Assembly: GCF_001949145.1 (NCBI RefSeq) | Contig: NW_019091668.1 | Span: 197,601 to 237,902 of the forward strand | Length of the DNA: 40,302 nt | DNA from: Acanthaster planci | Lineage: Eukaryota; Echinodermata; Asteroidea; Valvatida; Acanthasteridae | Direction of reading: 5' to 3' | Shown here: positions 1 to 11,949 of the stretch, one piece after another | How the letters are laid out: the number at the start of each line of letters is the position of its first letter | Numbering within the stretch: the first letter of the stretch is position 1 | The notes under the pieces: generated by a model | What the model was told of the DNA's origin: nothing | The model's input: only the letters and a program-made list of their open reading frames with translations | The model's database searches: none | Translations under genes and position numbers: made by a program

Positions 1-404
1 AAGTTGGCTGAGCACACTCTACACAGTTACACTCCTAAACCTGAACCAAATTGCACGTGTGATGCGTATTTTATTGGCTGTTGTGAGTAAACTTGAAAGT
101 GTCATTTACATGTACACTGAACTGTTTCCAGAGAGATCTGTTGTCTATCAAGAAGGACCTTACAATCTTCTGTAAATCCTTAGTGTTATGATTTGACAGA
201 ACAGATACCAGACAAGATGTACATAGTCAATTATGGCTGTACTAGTACATGTAATATGATGTTACAATAACCATGCTTTGGAAGACTAGAGATAGCTTAA
301 ATGGACAGGAATATAGTGGACACTTCTTGGACCATGAGAACACTCCTTGTTCTATACTGCCATGACATTTTTACTAACAGAATCAAGTCTTTTGTTTATT
401 GTAG

Positions 405-951
405 GCCGGAATCGCTGGGTTGAGTACAGAAAAGACAAATATTGGGACCTGGATGCAAGCATGATACCAGCTGAATGGTCAGCTATGTTTTTCAATGACA
501 TTTTATCAAATTAATTTCAAATTAAAGACAATATTTTATAAAATAATGAAAAACTCAACTTCTTTGACTTTAGCTTAGTTTTTTAAAAATACACATATGA
601 AGTCTTATATCTGGTTACCCTCTCAGGAACCTAATGGCCCTCCGAGTAAAAGGAATTTTTCATCTACAGTTCACCTACATGTGCATGTATACAATGCAGT
701 TGGCACATATTTCACTTTTCTTCCAATGTTATCCTGAAACCAAATAAGTTGAGAAGTCTTATTTTACCTCTAATAGGCATCGCTGGCTACAACAGATGAC
801 TGATGATCCACCTACCAAGGTTCCCCCAACACCACGTAAATTTCTAGCAGATCACACATACAATCAATCAGGAACAAGTGGTTGCTACGTACCAAGCACT
901 ACCACACCAAAGAAAATCCATGAATGGGTACCCCCAGTGAACACCGAGTGA
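405..951 (+). CDS. NDUFA12: NDUFA12 (complex I subunit B17.2), last two exons
   Basis: Accessory subunit of mitochondrial NADH:ubiquinone oxidoreductase. Two exons are visible: 405-477 and 777-951, stop TGA 949-951. The first reads RNRWVEYRKDKYWDLDASMI, the second begins HRWLQQMTDDPPTK and ends KKIHEWVPPVNTE. These match the conserved C-terminal half of the NDUFA12 family (RxRWV-Y, WD-DASM-P-EWHRWL, MTDDPP, KIxEWxPP). The intron splits the W codon of the EWHRW motif: TG at 476-477 joins G at 777. The acceptor sites are ordinary AG; the donor after 477 reads GTCAGC, a weak GT donor. The 5' exons lie left of the window. NDUFAF2, the paralogous assembly factor, is less likely because the C-terminal tail follows NDUFA12. 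No frameshift is seen. Confidence 0.85.
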
Positions 952-1192
952 CGTTGCAGTGGTAATGAAACGATATCAGTAAACTTTTTAGACGAAATCT
1001 AGTTAAAGTTGCTTTAATTGTAATAACCTTATTACAGTGTTAGCTACATAAGTGGTCTTTGCTCTGAAAACTGCAAGCACTATTTATTTCACACTCCAAA
1101 ATGTGACCAGTGTTTCATGTTTCACAAAACTGCTTGACAGTAATTTGTGAAAAATGTTTGCTTCCTTGTAGAAACCTTCAGCATGTGTTTTT

Positions 1193-1461
1193 AATAAATA
1201 TTTACTTCCAGGAACCGGGACACTATGTTGAGGGGCAATTTGAATTGTTTCTAGCATTTGAATGTAGCTGTCCTCAGTAGAATTTGGTGTTTAATTGATT
1301 AAAAAGCAAAGAAGATGCATGCAAGATCTCTAGCTGTGTTTGGAAAGTTCAAGGAAAACTCACTTCCCATTTCCACTCAAGTACATGTAATTTTTATTTG
1401 GCTTGTTTGTAACTCTTAATCCACTCACGAATGTACATAAGAGAGATTGACGTATAATAAA
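1193..1461 (+). terminator. Candidate NDUFA12 polyadenylation signals
   Basis: AATAAA occurs at 1193-1198, about 240 bases after the NDUFA12 stop, and again at 1456-1461. Either could direct 3' end formation; the first gives the shorter 3' UTR. Transcript ends are not visible in sequence. Confidence 0.4.
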
Positions 1462-4400
1462 ATGTAAATACATTGGATTTGAGGTGCCTCTGTTGTGATA
1501 TTTTAAGTCTCTATATTTATATACTCTGAAAGCATTCTGGTTCAGTTGGGTAATTTGAATTACTCAGTGTAGCTCAAATTTATGACTGCATTGTTTCAAA
1601 AAGTTCTTTGGAGATTGAAGTAAAGTTTAATAAAAGGGAATCAAAAGAGTTCAATGACAAACAAAATGAATTAAGCATGGTGCACGATACAAAGTATTAG
1701 AAAATTAATTTATTTGATGAAAAGGCAGAAGACACCACTTCCAATTTTTTGCTCAAAGGCAATATATACTGGTAACACTGTAGTAGAATGTAACTCCTGC
1801 AACAAACTGATTTCAGGGTTTTGTTTTTGTCTACTTTTCCCTCCAAATTTGTTAGATACAGAGTATTCACACCAATATAATGGCTGCCTAAGATTTCCAA
1901 CAAAAATGAGATGCTAACATGTACATCCCCAACCCTGATGGTATCAACAATAACACAGAACAGCCAGGTTTTCCCAGATCCTTTTGAAATGAGACAAGTT
2001 CAGACAACCCGTATCATGTCCAATAGTTTCACCCAATGCCAAACAGTTTTCTTTGGGTGTTGACCCTATTTTAAGTGATAACTTGGCCTGCACACCATCT
2101 ATCCTTCCAGATCTTGGTGTAACATTTCAAAACCAAACTAAATTTTGAGAATATCATATCTCGGCTTTGTAATATGACAATGTTTCTAGATTAGAGCCAG
2201 TTAGATATTCAGAATGAATATTAAAACTGAAAGTTTATTTGATCCAGTACCATTCAAATATCTACAGATTCTATGTCATGTGTTTAAGTTATGTTTGTCA
2301 CATTTTAACATATGCAAATATAACGTTAATGCATTGGCGTAAAACTAATAAAGATTACATTGGTGTCAAATGCATGTGGTGAGATATATGTAAAATGTAT
2401 TCTCTTTTACAAAATGGTGTTAGTTTGGTACCAGATAAACCACATATAGAATAAATCTGTCTGAGGAACACAGTTCAGCCAACTGGTTGTAAGTTGTCGC
2501 AGTGGTGACCACTTCCACAGCCCATCAAGGCATCATATTACGACCCCAGCCCCCCCCTCAAAAGATCATAAATACAACAAATATGATCTTAGAAAATCTT
2601 TTAAATTTGTTACATCATACTGTAACCCCCCCCCAAAAAACACAGACCTTTCACAGAGATTCTCAAAAAGGTGGTCCTTTTTCAGCCAAGGTAGAGTAAC
2701 GTTTTCATTAGGTGCTTATATATATCCTACAGTGATATACTATGGTTTTGAACATTTTTAATTTCAGAACAGGGTTAGCTTTAACATCAAGCCTATTTGC
2801 TATGAAAGTATTCCAGTTAATACCGTACATTAAATGCATATATATCCTTTTTACACACATTACACAAGTGTTATTTGTTAAATAATTACACTGTGCGGCA
2901 TGAAAGGAATAGTCTCAATATCCCCCCCCAAAAAAACACTGAATCCACTTCTGACTGGAAAGAACAGTACACATTAGTCACACAATGATCCACTTTTCTG
3001 TGATAATGCAACAAAAAAGGAAAATCTCTGTTAACACAAAAAGTGCTGCTCTGAACAGGGTGCATGAATCCCAAGAAACATTGCTACGGTACATGTACTT
3101 ACTGATCAGAAAAAACCATCTGAGACTAGTCATAAATCTGTCAGTACTTGGGCTTTCTGTTAAGTGTTCTCAAAATCAAATTAGTTTAGTCCATCCTAAA
3201 TTTCACTTGTGAAAAGTATGATCAAAATATCATACATTGTACCTTGCGGATATGTTGTAAAGTGCGGTCTCTATAAACAGTGCCTGAACAGTCATAGGGT
3301 ATGAGAATTGACCTTCATATACTTCAACACCTTACAACAATCAAACAATCACATAACAGGCTAATTCCGTGTGCTCACCACATGCCCTGAAATGAAAGGA
3401 ACTTGGAACAAGCTGTGATATATTTTTGGATTAAAACTAGACAACAGGGATGAAAATAAGATGTGACTGAGATTCTTGTGTAACAGTAAGTAGGCCCCTC
3501 CCCCCAAGGTGACTTTTATGAGTAGCTACAAGGATAATCCTTAAGACCCTAAAACGCATACAGCTGATTGTTTACAAGGTTACTTGTGTCTGGTCTCTTG
3601 ATGATCATGACTACAACACTGCTCTTAAGTCTAGATTTCACTTCAAAGAAGACAAACAGATTGGAAGGTACACAAGGCTCATCAAGTAAAAACAAGTTCC
3701 AGAAAAAAAAAAGTAGATTAAGGAAGAAGGCCACTGGCATCAAGTGCCAATGCTGTGTAATCACACACAAAGAAAGTACCCTCTCTACAAAGGAAATGTG
3801 TCCCCTTGAATGTCTGATTTAATTGATTTAATAATTTTGCTCCAACAACACACTTTCAGACAGACTTGTAGACGGGTTATATACTTTGAAAAACTGTCTT
3901 AAAGAAGAGTTCCGCTGGTTATCATATGACAGAGTAAACATTCAATTTCACTTCCAAGAATTACTAAACCCAATTTTTATAAAGCTGCTTTCAGCTGATA
4001 CAGAGAGAAAATTACACATGCATGACATTGTAGTTGCTCATTAGTAAGGTTAATGGAAAGGTGAATGTGAACCTTTTAAAGGTGAATAAATACAACGTTG
4101 CAAAATGAAACAATTAGTTTAGCTGTGACCTCAAACTTATTTTCAGAAGAGCATTAAATCCCTTAGAGGAATTATCTCCATCAAACTGTTACAACCATAA
4201 ACATGTCCTAATTTTAGTTCCCTGAATGTGTACACATATTTACAGCGTGATCAAGGTTTAAACATGATTTCACAAGCACACAAGTTTTAAAGTAGCCAAA
4301 CTCTGTCACACGAATAAGATTTTAATCCTTTTTCACACAACGGCAAACAGAAAACATAAGATACATTTCTACATGATTTCTTCCATTGTGAAACTGTTTC

Positions 4401-4700
4401 ACCTTGCATGTCACAATTTGTACAGTGTACCAGGACAGAAATGCTCAGCACTGGACAATACGAAATAGCCCATCAAAATTTCTGCCAATGATTTTTGTAC
4501 ATGCTATTATGTACAAATTGTTTCACTCATCAACAGAATGGTTCACAAAATATTGCCAGGGAAGCTCCACTTGTTCAGCTCTGTGTGTACAACCTTTTTT
4601 TTGTTGAGTAAGGGTGGCTGTCAAATTTTTGTCATGGATTCATTGGTTTCAATTGAAGAATGGACAGCAGCAGTACAAACAATTCTACAGCAGCAGGATC

Positions 4701-4706
4701 TTTATT
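4701..4706 (-). terminator. Candidate DSTYK polyadenylation signal
   Basis: TTTATT on the plus strand is AATAAA on the DSTYK strand, about 335 bases past the stop codon. Another copy lies near 1708, so a much longer 3' UTR is also possible. Confidence 0.35.
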
Positions 4707-5039
4707 GTGTTCACCTGTTGTCATTACGTAATATCACTATACTACAGTCAATGTGCCCTGTGACATGTTGCCTGCAGGTAAGTATGAATAACACTGGTAA
4801 AACAGCCAGCCTTGACTCATCTGGCTGATCGTCATGCTATACCTAATTGTAACTTTTTTATCATAGTGGATTTAGCAATATTTCAAATAAAAATATAAAT
4901 TTGGTATGCTCTTGTATATGGAAAACCATGGCCATTTAACATCAAACTAAATAACAACTCAGAGAACAGTACTAAGCACATTAGTATTTTATGCATGTAA
5001 GACAATACCTATCCTGAATATTAGCACACAAGTTGGAAG

Positions 5040-7338
5040 TTACACTTCTCTGGGTCGTCCCTTGTCCTCCGTCTTTGCTTGTTTACTGCCAGCTAGATCT
5101 CTCAGTTTGGTCATCTTGAGACGAGCATCCAGAGCTCTCTCGTGGATTTCTTGTAGCTTGATCTGGACTTCGCCTAGAAGAGGTCTATCTCCTGGTTCAC
5201 CAGCCCAGCAGGCCTGCATTAGCTCCCAACAATGCTTGTCGAAGACATTCAACTTCTCAGGCCGTACTCCTGGAGAAAAGAACATACAGAAATATGTAGT
5301 TCTGAGCAAATCAAGTCAGAGACTGGCAAAGTTTTGAAGGGTGGGACTAGATGGGAATACGGGCAAAGCAATGGATATGTCCATATTAGAAAGACGGCAA
5401 GTGGCTGCAGAAACGATGGATACAAATCTGGTACAGACTTTCCTAACAACAAACACAATGCGTGATATCAAACCTCAAGTAGTCTACAACTCCCCATGCC
5501 AAAGGAAATGCCTCAAAAGTAGTGAATGGTTTCTTGAATTGACATATAGGCAAGTGAGCCTTTGCATTTGTCAATTATAAAAAAATGAAAATAGAACCAA
5601 CAAATGAGAAGTGAGAATGCCATCACTAACAGGAGATCACAAAACTCTTTAGACTCTGTAAATTTCACAAGATTCCAAAATACACATATTGCAACCTGAA
5701 AAGAAATAGCAGGAACATCAAATCTGACATCAGATGAATTGACCCATATTGCTTCCACACAGGCTGTCTTTCTGGAATCTGTTTCTAGGAGTTAATCAGT
5801 GTATGACATTCTGGAATTCTGCTTTAGCTAAGCAAACAGTTCCTGTGATAAGTAATGTCTGTACCCTCAGCTCCATGGACTATGCCCTTCAACAAAAACA
5901 AATTCTCATTAAGCCAGAAAATGAGGGAAGTCAAACCACACACGTACCTTTCTTGACTGAGCTCCACAAGTGGTCCTTGTTGGCACACTGTTCAAATGCT
6001 GTAGGGAGTCGGACATGGCCAGCGCAGACATACCAGAAAAGAATACCAAAGGCATAGGTATCCACACTGCTGTCGTATTTGCCTGAGAAAAGCTCTGGTG
6101 CCATGTGGATTGGGGTACCAACAATACTGCCACTCATCATGGCCTCTGGTTTGCAGAATCCAAGATCTGTGATCTTACCACGGTCACGCTTGTCCAACTG
6201 TTCATGGAAGTTGAAAGAACCCTTTTTTAAATTGTGATTACAAAAATTATTCATTTAAAATGAAAACAAACTATGAGTATACTGTGTCCAAGTCCAAGAA
6301 ACTTGTGTGAGACTCAGATACCTGTCTTGTGAATCTTATCAGGCTGGTCTACGCCACAGCCTTGAGAAATAAACCTCTGTCAAGACCGGTACCCTGAACA
6401 TCACAAAATTCAGGTATAGATCTAACTCAAATCTCATAAAGCCAACACTTCCTCCACCTTTCCTGCCTCACTGTCAAATCTAAGTTGATTGGCACAGAAC
6501 TCATCAAACAGTCTTAAGTTTGCTGTGGAGACTGTGCAGGTATAGCATGCCTTCCTTTCCACACTGGGTACCCTACTTCCTGCTAACCTCCTTCCAATAT
6601 CAAATATTACAAAGCCATACTAACTTGGACGGAACTTACCAGCACATTCTTGAGTTTGATGTCTCTGTGCACTAGCCCCAGGCTATGTAGATATCGCATA
6701 CCTTCCACTACATCCAAAGCCACCTGTAACCGTCCAGGAAAGTCTAGGCCAGCCTTGATGGCAACATGGAGGTCGCGTTGTAACCTATCCATGATCAGAA
6801 GAACAGCTGGAGAGCAGCCATCTCCTCCATAGCTGTGATCGATGACTGAGCCACGTAATGTCACTACACGCTCATGCTCAGTGATTGACCTAGTATTACA
6901 GGAAACAATTCTATCATTTAGTTTTTTAAGCTCTTTGCAGCTGTCAGCAATCAAAGGACAGATTTTAAGTACAAAAAAATAAACAGTTGTCAAAGGTAGG
7001 ACATACATGTATCATCTCCACAAACGATTTCATGGATCTTTGGAAGGGAAAATACACCTTGGTGTGAAACACAATCTTAAGGCCTCTATCATATCTTACC
7101 ATTTTACCACCAAAGTCACAGTTTATAAATACAAGTACAGTCTATTGTATGATACTGCCAATGACATCTACAAGTACATACCTTGTGTAGTGAAACTCGA
7201 GTGCCAAATCGTTCCAATGTTTATCATCAGGTGGGACGACTGACTTGACAGCAAGAGATGTTAGACCAGCCCAGTTCCTACATGAATACACTACCCCATA
7301 CTGACCACGCCCGATCTCCCTCTCTAATTTGGGCATGC
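5040..7338 (-). CDS. DSTYK: DSTYK exons 7-10, kinase domain
   Basis: Four exons encode the kinase domain. Exon 7 (7338-7182) has the glycine loop and the ATP-binding lysine. Exon 8 (6889-6640) has helix alpha-C to the catalytic loop HRDIKLKN. Exon 9 (6197-5948) has TDLGFCKPE and the APE motif. Exon 10 (5269-5040) has the C-lobe WxLMxACWxGxPxxRPLL pattern and a charged tail ending GRPREV. All catalytic residues are present, so the enzyme should be active. Confidence 0.85.
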
Positions 7339-10300
7339 CTGTGAAGGGCAAACATCCAAGAACCTTCTGGATAATGTCATCTTAAAAGGATGATACAGTG
7401 AATGTGAGCCTTTAACTTGTAAGCAGCTTATGTGAAGCATAAAACAGAAATCATGCAAGATACCTGTGCAAAATTCCAATTGAAATTCGTACTGTTTGTT
7501 TAAAATAAGTTGTGGCATCTCACGGATGGAAACAATTACCTTTCAATATTATGTTTTTCCCTTCACCAACACATTGTTATACACACTGTGAGCTCAAAGC
7601 TTTGGAGGATTTTATGAGCAAAAATGAGAGTATCAGAGTCATCTTGCAAACTTAGGGGAACCAATGAGCATACATGTCCATTGCTTGTGAACCCTTTTCA
7701 CTAATAGACAAACCCAATATTAAAATTTACACAGGTCTCTAGAAGCAAAAGTTGATTAGTTCAGTCAAACTACATGTATAGCATGGTTTATATTGACGTC
7801 TTTGGTAGGGAGATTCTGAAGTCACAAAATCCACCACTGGGTACCAACCCAAACAACACTTCCTTTTATTTTAGTGAACAAAATGGAGACATTACACACT
7901 ATGTAAATGTATTAAGGTTAAGCTACACACTTTGAAATCTTTGACATTTGGTGTTATTCTTTGGTACATCGGCAGGATACGGATTACTCTCTTTATAAAC
8001 TGAAGCAAAGTGAAACAAAAGAAGACCTTGAGGATTGAACTATCATCAACAGAATAAACAGAGAAAAATTCTTGAGATTATTCATATGAAATAAAGACTA
8101 AAATGGCATTAATGACGAACCATAGAGAACCATGTCCCTTAGTGAGGTGCTGTCCAGGGCTAGTCTAGCAAGTCGTGGGGCATGAACTTTCCTGACTTTC
8201 ATCCGTTGTTCCTCGGTCTTCTCAAGTCTACCTGAGTGCTTGTTCTCAAGTTGACGTAGTGACGAAGAAAACATGTCATGGGAGTTGTTGAGTCGGGACC
8301 GAAACTATGAGAGACATTAGTGGGTAAAGTACAAGTTAACTCTGATCTGTTGACTTTCTCTGATCAAAATGTTATAAAATCGACCCAAATCTTTCAAGAG
8401 TTGTCCCGCCTATAATGCATCCAACACAATTTACATGTAGCAAATGGGTATTTGGGATATCATTCACTGTTTGAAATTTCACACTTTAAAAAACAAAGGC
8501 TTGCACCACTACCAATCCGATATCACATACCGGTACTTTGAGTGTAATGACTAGACTAGACTCAAAATACAAATGGCATTTTGCAGTTTCTCATAAAAAA
8601 GGTTTTTTGCACATTTTGCCCAATTTAATCTTAGGCATTCAGATTTTGTGCATGAGTAAGCTATAAAAGAAACCACTGTCTATGATTAATTCAAACTTAA
8701 TAGTAATAATAACTCTTCTGCATAGGTTGCCAGTGGCCGTGCTTCCATCACTGACCTACATGTACATGAATACATATTGTTGTGACCATCCATAGCCATA
8801 GCCATTTCCTACAAGCTTTTATTCAAAGCCTCACCTGTGAGCAGATACTCTTAGCCAGCTTAGACTCATCCAGGTTGTTCAGTAAGTTGATGGCAACTTT
8901 CCGTTTCCAGTCCTTGTCTACAATTGGAGGGGCCTTGAATGGTTTCATAGACTGCAGAATCTAAGATGAATGAAGAGAGAGAAAATGAAACCAATGAAAA
9001 CATTATATCACAGGGGATTTTTATTTCAGTGATGACATTAATTACTTCTGATGTCTTGGCCACTAAATATACCACAGGCAACCAGGAACTGTCTAATGGT
9101 TGGCATGAAAGTTACGAAATAGCAGCAAAACTGTGCTGCAAAACTGAGCCAACATCAGCACTTACACAAGTACAGTTTATGCTAAAGTTTTAACACTTAC
9201 CTTGTGCATGTACTGAGAATTTTTATTAACTTATAGCAAATGGACATTGTCATCAGTAACAGTGACGACAGAGGATTGTTGGAATACACTTTACTTTCTT
9301 TACGTACCTCTTTCATTCTCTCCCAGATGACTTTGACAAAAGAATAACTGGTCCTTACGGTAACTTCCACCTGGTATGCCGAGTTCAAAATCTGCAAAGG
9401 TGAGGAAAATGCACCTTTCATGAACATCTTGCAGTCAATACCATAAGGTCATTTAATAGCCATAGCCCAAGACGTATTACTTGAGGTAATCTTCTTTTAC
9501 AGTACACTTACCATTTAAAAATATTGTCAAACTGCTGTACAGTTAACACTGTAGGCACTGTTAGATTTGATACATCTCAAGCCAATCTTTGACAACAATC
9601 CTTTTGAGACTAAGAGCCAACAGTGTCCAATGGAACCAGTTTTCAATAAGGCAAGGGTCCTTCTATTCTGACTTTCATGTCTATACCTGTTTGAGGGCCA
9701 TACTAGCTGATGTTTCCCCCTGTTGTCCATCTTCTCCTTTCTCCAAGCTCTCTAAGCATCTTGTCAATGTCCCTACAAAGCTATCATGCAGGTAGTCTAC
9801 TGAGCTGATTAGCTTGTCCACCACAGCTTTATTGACCCGGTTCAACACCAGTTCCTGGATCTGGGTCGTGCAACCTTTGATCTCCTTGCCTTGACTCAGC
9901 TCACCATCAAGTGAGATTTCTAAATCTAAGGGATTAATAATAAGTGGGATTGATACATGTACATGTACCCTCATTAAGAATCAACTTGTGGAAGATGCAA
10001 CTTCTTATACCACTGCCATAGCCTTGTTTCAAGCTCAGTATCAAAATGACATGCAAAGCAAAACTCAGCCCAGATTCAATATTAAACTGCCACTTAATTT
10101 TCCCCTGCCAAATTTGAAAGGACATGTACATGTACTGGCCAACTGGGGACAAAAGCCATTGGCAAATTTAATAGAAACCTGGGGAAAAAATTTGATTCCT
10201 GAGCACTGGTGTAAATAATTGCAAACAATTCAACTGGACTGAACTGACCTCATTATTGCCAAAGCGTACATGTAAAGCACAAATACCGGTATGTCTATAA

Positions 10301-11911
10301 AATACAATATTAGCAGGTGTCAATGCACAGCTCACATTAGCAGGTGTCAATGCACAGCTCACATTTGATGGGGACGTAAGAGCTTATCTCCTTAACCACT
10401 TCAGGATTCAAAACCTTTTCATTCACACCCACAGAGCTTGGCAGAATGACAAACTTATTGAGGTACCAGTAATTATTCAACATTCAATATCAAAACAGAT
10501 TCAAGGGTATGAGGCACAATACTTCAAAACACAGCATTACATTACGTGCTGTAAAGAGCTCATGTATGTACCAGTATGTGCAATGTACTGGTACATACGA
10601 CTATGTGCATGTACATGGTACATGTACGTACACATACAAGGCCTACTCTACAGACTCAGTACTGGTATGCTTTGTACATACATGTATACAGCAAAAATTT
10701 AGAAACAGACAAGTAAATTTCTTTCACCATGTTCAATAAACCAAGCCACATCGACATCTGTACATGTACAGTACATGTACATTACATGGTATGTACATGT
10801 ATAAGTACCAATTTGTAAACACAGGGAGCTCAGATGGTTCACATTGGGCAGGTTGGATCAAGGACCATATACAGGCAGTTAACCATAGTTTGAACGCACA
10901 CAGGTCGATGATGGTTGAACTAGTCTAGTCAAATATTCATGACCAGCCACAAAAACAGTATGCCACTAATAAACGACCATTTTCACTTTTATTTTTTGCT
11001 CTTTTGCCCTTCCTGCAGCCACACTTTCTCCCTTCAGCCTGATGACCTGACAACACTTGATTACTGTAGGGTCATTTGCACTTCAACTTCACTGCACATG
11101 TGCTAGGTACAGTACATGTACATGACCAACTAACCACTAGTTAACTAGTCCTTGATGGAACTTGCCCATTGTAACTTGTACCTGTAGGAATGTTTACATT
11201 GGCAAATAGGTGGCTGGATGATAATAAGCTGGGATAACTAATCATAATAGTGCCTTGGCCACCAGTAATGGACAAGAGCACTTAAATACAGGTACCTGTG
11301 TGTAACTTTTTTTTTATTATTATTAAATAACTCTTGTGACATCACTCTATTAAAAAAAAGTCAATTATTCTGAATAATATACAGTTTAAAACTGAAAGAT
11401 CAAAATTGACATGATGGACACTGAAATTGTAGTTGTGACATTGTGTGTGACATTGAATTATTACGGCATCAAGCATAACGAGAAACACTCTTGACAGTTG
11501 AGTACACCAAGTTACATTTAGACATTCTAAGGGATGATGTTCTCCCTGAGCTTTTTATTTCCTGCACTAATGTTTTCTGTTTCATGTTCAGCTGTGATTA
11601 CAGATTTTCATTTGATCTTCACTTCATTATTTATTTTTATACATGTACACGTACAATAGGCCTACCTACTCCTTTCATTTTAGTTCAATTTCATCTTTTT
11701 TGTCATTTTAATCTTTTATAGTCATACATGTATGTTAATGCAACATATACATTTTACTATTTGTCTTTATATTTTTCTTTTTAAAATTTGCATTAGTGAA
11801 TTTACTTTTTTAGTTTCCAAATGAATTGATTTCCTACTGTGACCGAGGAATTTCGATAAGCAAGCATGTGCACTGTACATGTAATTCAAAAGTTGTAAAT
11901 ATGGTCTTCAT

Positions 11912-11949
<38 letters not shown>

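Larger units (their letters stand above)
952..5039. other. Non-coding interval between convergent NDUFA12 and DSTYK
   Basis: AT-rich DNA holding the 3' UTRs of both flanking genes. The short open frames here show no recognisable protein motif and overlap one another on both strands. Two C-run/A-run junctions (2626-2640 and 2922-2936) are the only striking local structures. No RNA gene was recognised. Confidence 0.6.

Noticed and set aside
3568-3822. 84-codon open frame on the plus strand
   Set aside because: Low-complexity Lys/Ser/Thr/Leu composition, no motif, an antisense open frame of similar size, and location in the 3' interval of two convergent genes.
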